Assembly (NCBI GenBank): GCA_017656305.1
Contig: JACDOG010000006.1
Location: 78,282 to 142,281 of the forward strand
Reading direction: 5' to 3'
Length of the DNA: 64,000 nucleotides
Source: Thermoanaerobacteraceae bacterium
GTDB lineage: Bacteria > Bacillota > JADQBR01
Below the pieces are notes generated by a model. It was not told the origin of the DNA. It did no database searches and saw nothing but the letters and a program-made list of their open reading frames with translations. A program made the position numbers and the translations under genes. Below, one piece after another: positions 28,851-37,279 of the stretch (position 1 is the stretch's first letter; the number at the start of each line of letters is the position of its first letter).

Positions 28851-28952
28851 CATTGAGGGAGGAACCATTATTTGCTTTCTGGTATAATATATACCTGTAG
28901 CGTCTGATAAGTATTATTAATATCAAATAGTTTTTTTGAGGAGGGGAAGCAG

Positions 28953-29552
28953 ATGTTGATAGTAGGGCTGAACGGCAGCCCACAGAAAAAGGGCAATACG
29001 GTGACTCTGTTAAAGGAGGCTTTGGCGGAAGCAGAGAAGATGGGTGCGGAGACTGAGCTGATTCATGTAGCCGAGGTGCTCAAGGACCAAAAAATCCCTT
29101 TCTGCTATAACTGCAGCGTCCCGTGTACCGGAAAGTGCTTTGCGGGTACTGCCCTGGGGGAAGCTTACGAAACAATGGCACGGAGTGACGGGATTCTCAT
29201 GGGGAGTCCGGTTTACTTCGGCACCGTTTCCGGCCAGTTGAAAGCTTTTTGGGACAAAACAAGGGTCCTGAGAAAGGAGAAGAAGCTCCTGAACGTGGTA
29301 GGCGGCGCGCTGGCCACCGGTGCGGCCCGGTTTGGCGGTCAGGAAACTACCCTGAAAGCTTTATTTGACATGATGCTTGTCCAGGGGATGACCATTGTTG
29401 GCGACGGTTACATAGAAGACGACTGCGGGCATCAGGGAGCCTGCGCACAAAAACCCGCCGGCGAAGATGACTTCGCTTTGTCCCGGGCGCGAATCCTGGC
29501 CCGCCGTGTGGTGCAGGTGGCGGAGGCCACAAAAGCACTGCGCAACAGGTAG
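28953..29552 (+). CDS. Flavodoxin-fold NAD(P)H-dependent oxidoreductase, possible Fe-S flavoprotein
   Basis: 199-residue FMN-binding protein of the NADPH-dependent FMN reductase family. The phosphate-binding loop is GLNGSPQKKGNT and the second FMN loop is MGSPVYFGTVSGQLKAFWD. A cysteine cluster CYNCSVPCTGKC (Cx2Cx4Cx3C, residues ~51-62) resembles the compact cluster of iron-sulfur flavoproteins, so a [4Fe-4S] site is plausible but unproven. It has its own extended -10 promoter and its own terminator, so it is a single-gene unit. Substrate unknown. Confidence 0.85.
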   Translation: MLIVGLNGSPQKKGNTVTLLKEALAEAEKMGAETELIHVAEVLKDQKIPFCYNCSVPCTGKCFAGTALGEAYETMARSDGILMGSPVYFGTVSGQLKAFWDKTRVLRKEKKLLNVVGGALATGAARFGGQETTLKALFDMMLVQGMTIVGDGYIEDDCGHQGACAQKPAGEDDFALSRARILARRVVQVAEATKALRNR

Positions 29553-29556
29553 TTGA

Positions 29557-29584
29557 GGCCCCTTTTTAGGGGTCTTTTTTTTTA
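29557..29584 (+). terminator. Terminator after the flavoprotein gene
   Basis: GGCCCC/GGGGTC stem (one G-T pair) with a TTTTTA loop, followed by ten T. Confidence 0.85.
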
Positions 29585-29715
29585 TGCAAAAAAATGTTTT
29601 GGCTTCGGTTCGTTACTGACAAAATAAAATTCCCGAAAATAAATTATTGTAAGAAGCAATATTCTTGTGTTTCCCGCCAGTATCGGAAAATAAAGCCTGT
29701 AAAAGGAGGATAGTT

Positions 29716-30414
29716 ATGTCTAAGAAGTTTTTCAAGAGTTTCCAGGCAAGGCAGAACGGGGTAGAGCCTGGGCCGTGCCTGCCGGAGGGGTGCCCGCCGC
29801 CGACGGAGATAGTCTGCATCAAGACCAAGAAGGTGTACCAGGAGTGCAAGCAGCTGGAAACCGATGAAGATGGCAAGGCGTTTGAGGTGGAGCTCAAAAA
29901 CATCAAGGTTCCTGATGGAGCGGTGACCGTGGAATGCGTGCGCATCGACCCGTCCTTTAAAAGCTGCGACATGTGCAACCCTGGCAAAGAGTGCTGCTGC
30001 GAGATATTGCCGCCGGACCAGGTGAAATTTAATTTCCCGAAAAAAATTGAGTTTAGCATTACCGTTGAGTTCTTTGATAGCAGCGGCAACAGCCTGGGCT
30101 TCGGGACAGGGAAGGCTAAACTTGATAAGCTGCCCAAAAGCAAGATAGTACGCCTGTCCCGCGCGGGAGAGCCGCGCATGCAGTGTGAGGTGGATATGTT
30201 CTTTGACTGTCTCTTGTGCTTCCTGGTACCGGATGAAACTCCGAAAGTACACTGCTGTATCAACGTGCTGCTGGTTTTCAAGCTGTTTGCTGAGGTACAG
30301 TTGATGGTGCCGGCATACGGCTTCTGCCCGCAGCCGCCCGAGTGCCAGGACCAGGTGGCAGGCGAGTGCCCGCCGGCGGTGCAGACCTGGCCGCCTTACC
30401 CGCTGCAGGAGTAA
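29716..30414 (+). CDS. Cysteine-rich conserved hypothetical protein, copy A
   Basis: 232 residues, no signal peptide and no domain I can name. The sequence is cysteine-rich, with clusters such as CDMCNPGKECCCEI and CEVDMFFDCLLCF, VHCCINV, and Pro/Cys-rich ends (EPGPCLPEGCPPPTEI and FCPQPPECQDQ). Hydrophobic beta-like segments alternate with Cys, which would suit a disulfide- or metal-linked structural protein such as a spore-coat component; that is inference. AAAAGGAGG precedes ATG 29716. It is a near-identical duplicate of the gene at 30678. Confidence 0.8.
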   Translation: MSKKFFKSFQARQNGVEPGPCLPEGCPPPTEIVCIKTKKVYQECKQLETDEDGKAFEVELKNIKVPDGAVTVECVRIDPSFKSCDMCNPGKECCCEILPPDQVKFNFPKKIEFSITVEFFDSSGNSLGFGTGKAKLDKLPKSKIVRLSRAGEPRMQCEVDMFFDCLLCFLVPDETPKVHCCINVLLVFKLFAEVQLMVPAYGFCPQPPECQDQVAGECPPAVQTWPPYPLQE

Positions 30415-30520
30415 CCGGTTGTACCAATGTAGCGGTTTTAAGTTAGTAATCTGGCCAACAGAGCTACGGGCCAAGACGTGGGGATGAGTAAATTTTTTTA
30501 AAATTTTCTATTGTAGTGCG

Positions 30521-30553
30521 AAAGGTCTGTAACTGCAGGAGTTGCGGGCTTTT
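30521..30553 (+). terminator. Hairpin with T-rich end after cysteine-rich copy A
   Basis: AAAGGTCTGTAACT (30521-30534) pairs with AGTTGCGGGCTTTT (30540-30553), including G-T pairs, ending in TTTT. A plausible terminator between the two paralogs. The remainder of this 263-bp gap is A/T-rich without an ORF. Confidence 0.5.
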
Positions 30554-30677
30554 GGCTTCGCTTTAATCCTGTCAGGTATTGTTGCAAGTTAATAAGTTAT
30601 ACTGACAGCGCTACACGTAACCAGTATTACAAGCCGAAAAAATTCGGCAGCAAGTAAAAAAAGGAGGAGGATAATTA

Positions 30678-31496
30678 ATGTTGGATGACAGAAATTTTCA
30701 GGCAAGGCAGAACGGGGTAGAGCCTGGGCCGTGCCCGCCGGAGGGGTGTCCGCCGCCGACGGAGATAGTCTGCATCAAGACCAAGAAGGTGTACCAGGAG
30801 TGCAAGCAGCTGGAAACCGATGAAGATGGCAAGGCGTTTGAGGTGGAGCTCAAAAACATCAAGGTTCCTGATGGAGCGGTGACCGTGGAATGCGTGCGCA
30901 TCGACCCGTCCTTTAAAAGCTGCGACATGTGCAACCCTGGCAAAGAGTGCTGCTGCGAGATATTGCCGCCGGACCAGGTGAAATTTAATTTCCCGAAAAA
31001 AATTGAGTTTAGCATTACCGTTGAGTTCTTTGATAGCAGCGGCAACAGCCTGGGCTTCGGGACAGGGAAGGCTAAACTTGATAAGCTGCCCAAAAGCAAG
31101 ATAGTACGCCTGTCCCGCGCGGGAGAGCCGCGCATGCAGTGTGAGGTGGATATGTTCTTTGACTGTTTGCTGTGCTTCCTGAAACCGGGTGATGGTTCGA
31201 ATGATGATGATAATGATAATGATGATGATAATGATTCGAAAGGTTATGATTCGAAAGATGATGATTTGAAAGATGATGTTTCGAAAGGTAATGATTCGAA
31301 TGATGATGATTCGAAAGCGAAAGTACACTGCTGTATCAACGTGCTGCTGGTTTTCAAGCTGTTTGCTGAGGTACAGTTGATGGTGCCGGCATACGGCTTC
31401 TGCCCGCAGCCGCCCGAGTGCGAGGACCAGGTGTTAGGTGAGTGTCCGCCGGCGGTGCAGACCTGGCCGCCTTACCCGCCGCAGCTGTTGAAGTAG
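30678..31496 (+). CDS. Cysteine-rich conserved hypothetical protein, copy B with Asp/Asn-rich insert
   Basis: 272 residues, almost identical in DNA and protein to copy A from QARQNGVEPGP to CEVDMFFDCLLCFL and again from KVHCCINV to the end. Between these, where copy A has about seven residues, this copy has about 47 residues of Asp/Asn/Ser/Lys low-complexity sequence. The N terminus differs (MLDDRNFQARQ rather than MSKKFFKSFQARQ). AAAAAGGAGGAGG precedes the ATG. The pair looks like a recent tandem duplication kept similar by gene conversion; function not known. A bidirectional terminator follows. Confidence 0.8.
   Translation: MLDDRNFQARQNGVEPGPCPPEGCPPPTEIVCIKTKKVYQECKQLETDEDGKAFEVELKNIKVPDGAVTVECVRIDPSFKSCDMCNPGKECCCEILPPDQVKFNFPKKIEFSITVEFFDSSGNSLGFGTGKAKLDKLPKSKIVRLSRAGEPRMQCEVDMFFDCLLCFLKPGDGSNDDDNDNDDDNDSKGYDSKDDDLKDDVSKGNDSNDDDSKAKVHCCINVLLVFKLFAEVQLMVPAYGFCPQPPECEDQVLGECPPAVQTWPPYPPQLLK
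31191..31318 (+). repeat. In-frame GAT/AAT/TCGAAA repeat tract
   Basis: About 128 bp built from GATGAT, AATGAT and GATTCGAAAG units inside cysteine-rich copy B. Copy A lacks it. Unit length is a multiple of three, so expansion or contraction would keep the frame. Confidence 0.85.
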
Positions 31497-31520
31497 GAAC
31501 AATAGCAACGTAAATATGAA

Positions 31521-31552
31521 AAAGACCGGTACCCGTTCGGGTAGCGGTCTTT
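31521..31552. terminator. Bidirectional terminator between convergent genes
   Basis: AAAGACCGgTACCC (31521-31534) pairs with GGGTAgCGGTCTTT (31539-31552) around GTTC. It has A-rich and T-rich flanks and sits between the forward cysteine-rich gene and the reverse CAP-domain gene. Confidence 0.85.
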
Positions 31553-31557
31553 AAAAT

Positions 31558-32316
31558 TTATCTTTGGACAAAGATTACCGTTACCATAATTCCGCCGCCT
31601 GGCCGCTTCTTGATTCCTACTCCTGCATGGGTGTAAGAACGCAGTAGCAGGTGGGCCTGATGAATGGAGCTTCCCATGTACAGTTCCAGCGCCCGGTCAA
31701 CTGTGGAGGTTTTTGCCAAAATGTCTCCGGCCATTCTGTACTTGACGCCGGCAGCATCCAGCATGTTGTTTACCCTGCCGTAGGTTGGTGACTTGTGCGC
31801 AAAATAGTTGTTGTCAATCATATCCTGACTTTTCAGTCTGGCAATTTCTGTAATGGCCATATCCAGCTTGACGGCAGGAATACCTCTCCTGGTACGTTCC
31901 CTGTTGATCAGTTCCAGCATACGCTGTTCTTGGGCAGTCAATCCAGCGCTGTTGTTGTCCGGTTTTTCTGGAGCCGGTTCGGGTGTTGGCTCGGGTGAGG
32001 CTGGTTGGCTGCCGTAATATTTTTCATACCATGCTTTGCTTAACCAGCCGGTGCTTGTCCCGCTGTTCGGTTCGGATGTTTGCTCGTTTTGACCGGGAGT
32101 GTTATCCGGGGTCGGTTCCGGCTGCGGTGCCGGTTCGGGCTCCGGAGCCGGCTCAGGCTGTGGGGCAGGTTCCGGCGTTGGCTCGGGCTGCTGGGACTGG
32201 TAATACCGGGCATACCATTCTGGAGAGAGCCAGCCGATGGCAAATGCAGTACTGCTAAAACAGAACATTGTCAGAGTAACAACTAGAACAGTTACAAGTG
32301 ATAATCTTGCTTTCAT
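31558..32316 (-). CDS. Secreted CAP-domain (SCP/YkwD-like) protein
   Basis: 252 residues with a signal peptide (residues 1-26, ending AFA). Two copies of an aromatic motif follow (GWLSPEWYARYYQSQ and GWLSKAWYEKYYGSQ), separated by a Pro/Glu-rich spacer of PEPAPEPEP type. The C-terminal CAP domain shows ELINRERTRRGIPAV, ARLKSQDMIDNNYFAHKSPTYG and HAGVGI. The usual GENIA segment reads GDILAK, a departure from the family. Related Firmicute proteins (YkwD, SafA-associated) are extracellular or spore-coat proteins. The repeated aromatic motif may bind cell wall; that is inference. Confidence 0.88.
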   Translation of the reverse strand: MKARLSLVTVLVVTLTMFCFSSTAFAIGWLSPEWYARYYQSQQPEPTPEPAPQPEPAPEPEPAPQPEPTPDNTPGQNEQTSEPNSGTSTGWLSKAWYEKYYGSQPASPEPTPEPAPEKPDNNSAGLTAQEQRMLELINRERTRRGIPAVKLDMAITEIARLKSQDMIDNNYFAHKSPTYGRVNNMLDAAGVKYRMAGDILAKTSTVDRALELYMGSSIHQAHLLLRSYTHAGVGIKKRPGGGIMVTVIFVQR

Positions 32317-32497
32317 GCTTGTCCCCCTTCAACATAGGTGTAGAAAGTGCATCTCATAGTTTATTATATCTAGTGAAGGGGACACAAACAAAACCAATCC
32401 CTGCTTTTCAAGAGGGATTGGGGTAAAATGACTCCTGCAATGTCGCCAGTACGGGGTCAAGGCAAAATTATCACCTGTGTGGGCAAATATGGCAATT

Positions 32498-34093
32498 TCA
32501 TTCTGCCTTGAGAAAGGAACTGACTATCTGTTTTACCAGGCCCGCATTTCTTTTGCCGGTTTCTGCGTCAGTATTGCGGCGCTCTTTTTCTTCCTCAATG
32601 TAATCGTGCAGCAAGGTTTTGTAACTATCCAACAGGTTTCTGAGCTTATCCAATTCTCCTGCCAGCTGCTGGATTTTCTGCTCCATTTCCTGCAGACGGC
32701 TGTTATTTTCGATGACCTGTTTGAGACTTTCTGCTTCAAGGGTGTCCAGTTTGTTATCCAGCTTGTCGCTGATGTTGGTGATAGCCCTGCTGTTAACGAC
32801 TACCTTTTCTTCCAGGTGACTCATAAACTGCTTGATACTGTCCAGTTCGGCTGCTGTATCGTTGATTTGCCTAGCCTGTTTCTTGACGGTGTCGCCTAGC
32901 TGCTGTGTCGTCAGCCGCACGTCCTCCATGGCAAAGGTAAGTTTATACAGGCGGGTGTCAGACTGGACCTGCTGGAGATTTTTCGGGACCAGGGCTTTGG
33001 GATTATGCATTCTCAGCAAGGCCTTGCTGTCTTCCGTGGAGGTTTCTGGGGCCTCCGGTTCCTTTAGCGACCTGGTGGCGTAGGTATATGCTGCCAGCAG
33101 TACCAGCTGGGGACTGGTGGCGGAAAAGGTCCGCACCAGGTCTAACGGCTCCTGCTTCAACTTACTGCCCATTTGATAGTTGAGCTTCATAAAGTCCTTG
33201 AACTGACCTTCTTTTTCCGGATTGCTCCAGGTATCGCCCCAGTCTGAGGAGGTACTGTAGTAGATGCCGTCAATTTGCTGCCACATGGTAATCAGCCGGT
33301 TGTTGCTGTTGAGCAGGATGGGTGAGAAGGCATTGGCCTGGGACGGCGAAACAACTTGTTCCTTGCCCCAGCCGCCGACCAACCAGCCTCCCGGGCGGAA
33401 ACGCCGGTAGTATACCCGGAGATGCATGCCGTCCGATTTCAACCAGACCAGGTGCAGGTTGTTGTACCGGTCGGATAAAATGCAGGGGTCCAGTTTATTG
33501 CTTGACTGCTGTTTTGTCAGCAGGTACCTGTACTGCCAGCTGTTTGTGCTGGGGTCAAAAGCGTAGTGGCACAGCTGGTAGTTGTCGCCGTCAATTTCCT
33601 GGGCAACCAGGTGAATCCGGCCGTTGGTACCGGAGTTTATCACCGCGTTGCCGCAGGGTTCGCCGAGGGTGTTGATTATTGCTGGTTTCGACCACTGTCC
33701 TGCGTACTTATACTGGTGGACAAGAACCTTTGCCTTTTCTGTTTTGGATAGATATGTTACGTGGACGCAGCCGGCGGATACGGCCAGCATGAGGTTGCTG
33801 GTGCTGTTGGGGTTGCGCGGAAACAGCTGGACTTCTTTTGACCAGCGGCTGCCGTCCCAGAAGCAGTAGTTAAATATCCCTGTACTATCCTCCGCGATTA
33901 AATGAATGGTATCGTTGTCTCCCAGTGCCAGTGAATACTCTTCCCGAAAATCGGTTACCAGCACTTCCTCATCCGACCAGACGGCGGTGTCTGGGTCGTA
34001 CTTTTTGATACATAAATGTCCCCGGGCATTCTTGTATAAATTCCAGATAAAATCACCATGGGCAAAAGTCAGTAAGGGGTTGTGCGGAGCCAC
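32498..34093 (-). CDS. Beta-propeller protein with C-terminal coiled coil
   Basis: 531 residues without a signal peptide. Residues ~1-320 contain repeated beta blades of BNR/sialidase-like type (SGCVHVTYLSKTEKAKVLVHQ, NGRIHLVAQEIDGD, YNNLHLVWLKSDGMHLRVYY, WGDTWSNPEKEG). Residues ~385-510 form a long heptad coiled coil (QQLGDTVKKQARQINDTAAE and so on). It is translationally coupled to the preceding 106-aa gene: the upstream TAA ends one base before this GTG, with AAAGGAGG in front. The role is unknown; the architecture suggests an oligomeric binding protein. Confidence 0.75.
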   Translation of the reverse strand: MAPHNPLLTFAHGDFIWNLYKNARGHLCIKKYDPDTAVWSDEEVLVTDFREEYSLALGDNDTIHLIAEDSTGIFNYCFWDGSRWSKEVQLFPRNPNSTSNLMLAVSAGCVHVTYLSKTEKAKVLVHQYKYAGQWSKPAIINTLGEPCGNAVINSGTNGRIHLVAQEIDGDNYQLCHYAFDPSTNSWQYRYLLTKQQSSNKLDPCILSDRYNNLHLVWLKSDGMHLRVYYRRFRPGGWLVGGWGKEQVVSPSQANAFSPILLNSNNRLITMWQQIDGIYYSTSSDWGDTWSNPEKEGQFKDFMKLNYQMGSKLKQEPLDLVRTFSATSPQLVLLAAYTYATRSLKEPEAPETSTEDSKALLRMHNPKALVPKNLQQVQSDTRLYKLTFAMEDVRLTTQQLGDTVKKQARQINDTAAELDSIKQFMSHLEEKVVVNSRAITNISDKLDNKLDTLEAESLKQVIENNSRLQEMEQKIQQLAGELDKLRNLLDSYKTLLHDYIEEEKERRNTDAETGKRNAGLVKQIVSSFLKAE

Positions 34094-34414
34094 TTATTTA
34101 ACCTCCTTTTGCTTGCTGTCCGCTATTTCCTTCGCGACGGACCGGATACATTCCTCGGGCGGCCATGAGTAGTTGCATTCCTTGTCGCATTTGAGACACT
34201 GGCGCAGGATTGAAGGTTTGGTCCAGTAACCGGACTTGGTGGCATTAAATGCTGAGCGAGCCTTGCCTTTGGCAGTCTTTGGTCCCGTACTTTTGAGGGC
34301 ATTTTGGGCACTGCGCTGTTTACCTTCTGCTGTTCGGGGGCCGGTGGATTTTTTGGCGTTGCGCCGGTTGGCTTCCAGCTTTGCCTTGGATATGGGTTTC
34401 TTTTTTTTAGTCAT
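34094..34414 (-). CDS. Small basic protein with STGPKTAEGK repeats
   Basis: 106 residues, very basic at the N terminus (MTKKKKPISKAKLEANRRNA). Two copies of a motif follow (KKSTGPRTAEGKQRSAQNALK and STGPKTAKGKARSAFNATKSG), and the C-terminal part has two CxxC-like cysteines (QCLKCDKECNY). The STGPxTAxGK motif recurs in small bacterial proteins of unknown function, often near mobile genes. ATG 34414 is used because GGGGAGGA lies before it; the upstream TTG codon overlaps that site. Coupled to the beta-propeller gene. Confidence 0.7.
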   Translation of the reverse strand: MTKKKKPISKAKLEANRRNAKKSTGPRTAEGKQRSAQNALKSTGPKTAKGKARSAFNATKSGYWTKPSILRQCLKCDKECNYSWPPEECIRSVAKEIADSKQKEVK

Positions 34415-34665
34415 TATTTTTTCTATCCTCCCCAATCTATTATTGAAGCTAGGACATTTGGCTACGATTCTTGCAAAAATACTGAGGTATAGTCAGTATA
34501 GTTTGCTACCGGGGATAATGTGACAGAAAAAGCCCATCATCTCCCTGGTAAATTATGGCAGAAAAAACTCCCCGGGCGGAGAGAGAAGTTTTTGGCAACA
34601 GATAAATTGACGCAATGGTAAATAACAAAAAAAGTCCTGTTTACAGGCTTAAGGGGGTTGAGGCA

Positions 34666-34920
34666 ATGCACGAAGATCATGGCAGGGCAGGATGTGAAGA
34701 ATGTCAAATCTGCGGGAAAAAGGAAGCAAAACTGGTCTGCACCTATGTGCTGGATGAGAAGGGCAATAAGAAGACAGATTGTTAGTGCGTCTGTGACGCG
34801 TGCCGCGAAAAACTGGAGAAAGGTGTGCACGAGTTCTATGGAAATGATAGCCGACATGGAAAAACGGCAGTAAAAGGTAGGTCGCCGGCAAATTTCTGGG
34901 ACCTACCTTCTTTTTTTTAG
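34666..34920 (+). pseudogene. Zinc-finger-like ORF interrupted by TAG
   Basis: From ATG 34666 (AAGGGGG upstream) the frame encodes a 39-residue Cys-rich start (GCEECQICGKKEAKLVCTYV, ending TDC). It then meets TAG at 34783-34785 and continues in frame with CVCDACREKLEKGVHEFYGND to another stop at 34918. The two CxxC pairs across the amber codon look like one zinc site, so a nonsense mutation or amber read-through is likely. The downstream part runs into the terminator, which also hints at a frameshift. No known family. Confidence 0.45.
34874..34918 (+). terminator. Terminator after the interrupted zinc-finger ORF
   Basis: AAGGTAGGTC (34874-34883) and GACCTACCTT (34900-34909) form a perfect 10-bp stem followed by eight T. 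Confidence 0.88.
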
Positions 34921-34944
34921 TATCTGAAGCAAGTCCAGATGAAT

Positions 34945-35439
34945 TTAGCCATCGATGCGCTTCAGCTTCTGTGTGAGACGCAGAAATTCCTCCTTATCAT
35001 TGTTATCCAGAGCCGCATCTATTTCCTGCATTATTTCCTCACGGGCCAGCTTTTGCCAAATGGCCTGCAGGCTTTTTACCATTTCGTCGTTTACTTCACT
35101 GTCCTCAGCCACCAGTTCCGGAATGGCTGGCCGCTCGGGATAGGACAGGCAGAGATACAATTTCTTTTTTTCCGGCAAATGAAGCAAGGCTTCGAAGGCG
35201 TCTTCCGGGTCGCTGTAATAGAGGCCGTTAACACGGCAGATAAACGGGAAGGTAGAAGTACCCCTGGCCGAGACCAGAATGGAATTTTTCTTACCGAAAA
35301 TATCATTAACAAATACTACCTGGTTCAGCAGGTGCGGGGTACGGCTTAAATTTAACAGTAGCCTGGCGGCTTTGGCCTTCTTGAGGCGAAAGTTAAGGAA
35401 CCAGTGAATATAGTCTTTTTTCTGTTTTACCGAATTCAT
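34945..35439 (-). CDS. YpiB-like (UPF0302 + IDEAL domain) protein
   Basis: 164 residues. The N-terminal part resembles UPF0302/YpiB (VKQKKDYIHWFLNFRLKKAK, LNLSRTPHLLNQVVFVND). The C-terminal 45 residues match the short IDEAL domain (EIDAALDNNDKEEFLRLTQKL). In Bacillus such proteins are cytosolic with no settled role. ATG 35439 has AAGGTGGG upstream; the longer ORF to 35481 lacks a site. The gene is divergent from the octaheme cytochrome. Confidence 0.8.
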   Translation of the reverse strand: MNSVKQKKDYIHWFLNFRLKKAKAARLLLNLSRTPHLLNQVVFVNDIFGKKNSILVSARGTSTFPFICRVNGLYYSDPEDAFEALLHLPEKKKLYLCLSYPERPAIPELVAEDSEVNDEMVKSLQAIWQKLAREEIMQEIDAALDNNDKEEFLRLTQKLKRIDG

Positions 35440-35590
35440 CTTGAGCCCACCTTTTTCTGTTTCCAAGGAGATATGTATCAACCTACTTTATTAGAGGCAA
35501 ATTGGCGTTTTCCTTTCGGTAATGATTGGTATGATAGTATAGGCCTAACAGCGGCTGCCCATAATAAATTAGTAGAAAGGAGGCAGAATA

Positions 35591-36967
35591 TTGATTGAAA
35601 GAAAAATAGGTTTTATGGCGCTTATCTTGTTTCTGGCAGCCTTGGCCGTACCGGTAATTGCCCTAGCGCAGGAGCCAGGTGCTGCGGGCAGTACTGTCAG
35701 CAGCAAGGTGCAAATTGCCCAGGCTGCCGAGCAGGGTGAAACGGACTGCCTGCAGTGTCACGAAACCCGCATTTCCGCTATTTACCGGGAATGGAAGGAA
35801 AGCAGGCATGCCGACGCGGGAGTGGGGTGCGACAGCTGTCACCGGGTGCAGCAGGGTGACCCGGGGGCGGTAAAGCATTTTGATGGCAGCTATATTACTC
35901 CCGTGGTGTCACCCAAGGTGTGTGCCCGGTGCCATGAAAAGGAAGTGACAGAGTTTAACCAGAGCCTGCACGTGCAGGCGGCAACCTTTGTCAAGGATTT
36001 TACCGCCGGGAAGCCGGAAGAGGACGACGTGTTGGGCTATAAGGTGGAAGGGCTCACGGCGCCCATCAGGGGTTGCGAACAGTGCCACGGTACCAAGGTG
36101 GAGATGAGTAAGGACGGGAAGCTTAAGCCCCTGACTTGGCCCAACATCGGTGTGGGTAGGATCAATCCCGACGGCAGCAAAGGCAGTTGCAGCGTCTGCC
36201 ACACGCGGCATGCTTTTTCTGTGGAAGAGGCTCGCAGGCCGGAAAACTGCGGCACCTGCCACCTGGGTCCCGACCATCCTCAGGAGGAAATATATTTTGA
36301 ATCCAAACACGGGAAGATATACCAGGCGGAAGGCGACACCTGGAACTGGGATGCACCGGCAGAGGAGTGGGACCTGGATGATTTCCGGGCACCCACCTGC
36401 GCCACCTGTCACATGTCCGGTCTGGGTGATAACGAGGTGACCCACAATGTCAGCGACCGGCTGTCTTGGGAGCTGGAACGGCCGTTAACCGAGAAAACGA
36501 AAAACTGGCAGGAGAAACGGCAGAAAATGCAGGCGGTCTGTAAGGAGTGCCACTCCACTTCCTGGGTGGAAAACTTTTACGTGCAGGCCGATGAAGCTGT
36601 GAAACTGTATAACGAGCGGTACTATAACCCCTCTGTTGAACTGTACGAATCGCTCAAGGCGCAAAACCTGATCAGCAAGGACAAGTTTGACGAGCCCATT
36701 GATTTTCTCTTTTTTGAACTGTGGCATCACGAGGGGCGCCGGGCCCGCATGGGTGCTTTCATGAACGGACCGGACTACGTGCAGTGGCACGGGTTTTATG
36801 ACCTGGCGAAAACGAAAATGGAACTGAAAAACATGGCTGAAGAAATCAAGGGGATGCACACCGGCACTACTACCGTGTCCAAGGTGACGGCCAACATCTC
36901 CTGGGTGGCCCTGGCCGTTGCGGTGCTGGCCCTGCTGGCCGGTGGCGTGGCCCTGCTTCGTAAATGA
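35591..36967 (+). CDS. Membrane-anchored octaheme cytochrome c (HAO-like family)
   Basis: 458 residues exported by an N-terminal signal (ALILFLAALAVPVIALA) and anchored by a C-terminal helix (~residues 434-455). Exactly eight CXXCH heme sites are present: CLQCH, CDSCH, CARCH, CEQCH, CSVCH, CGTCH, CATCH and CKECH (residues ~53-321). The count, spacing and late WHGFY segment near residue 398 fit the hydroxylamine-oxidoreductase-like octaheme family. There is no CXXCK, so it is not the ONR/NrfA type. It would carry electrons outside the membrane; substrate (hydroxylamine, nitrite, other) cannot be told. TTG start after AAAGGAGG. Confidence 0.88.
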   Translation: MIERKIGFMALILFLAALAVPVIALAQEPGAAGSTVSSKVQIAQAAEQGETDCLQCHETRISAIYREWKESRHADAGVGCDSCHRVQQGDPGAVKHFDGSYITPVVSPKVCARCHEKEVTEFNQSLHVQAATFVKDFTAGKPEEDDVLGYKVEGLTAPIRGCEQCHGTKVEMSKDGKLKPLTWPNIGVGRINPDGSKGSCSVCHTRHAFSVEEARRPENCGTCHLGPDHPQEEIYFESKHGKIYQAEGDTWNWDAPAEEWDLDDFRAPTCATCHMSGLGDNEVTHNVSDRLSWELERPLTEKTKNWQEKRQKMQAVCKECHSTSWVENFYVQADEAVKLYNERYYNPSVELYESLKAQNLISKDKFDEPIDFLFFELWHHEGRRARMGAFMNGPDYVQWHGFYDLAKTKMELKNMAEEIKGMHTGTTTVSKVTANISWVALAVAVLALLAGGVALLRK

Positions 36968-37002
36968 CCTGCGTAACGTCTTTACTCAAAGGACTGACTG
37001 TG

Positions 37003-37036
37003 AAGGTTGAGGGGAAGCTTTTCCTCAACCTTTTTT
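37003..37036 (+). terminator. Terminator of the octaheme cytochrome gene
   Basis: AAGGTTGAGG and TCCTCAACCTT flank a short loop and are followed by T6. Confidence 0.92.
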
Positions 37037-37279
37037 ATATCTGAATGTACCACCAAAAATTTCCGGTGCGCGGATTGGAAAGAGTGCAGACTCCGAATTT
37101 ACCAGATAAGTTTTTTGGGCTTAAAAAACAACTTTTATTGAAAATGAATTGGTTATAAACGAGTCTAAGGTTATTTCTTTGTTAAATTTCTTGGCTAATC
37201 GAACAAGCTCTTAAAGGGAAAAACTTGCGGAGGGCGAATGTTCAATGTAGTACGGAAAAAGTACGAGGGGTGAGTAACT

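Noticed and set aside
34658..34873. 71-codon forward frame overlapping the interrupted zinc-finger ORF
   Set aside because: The frame starting at 34666 has paired CxxC motifs and a ribosome-binding site, while this one has neither; it may only represent the end after a frameshift.
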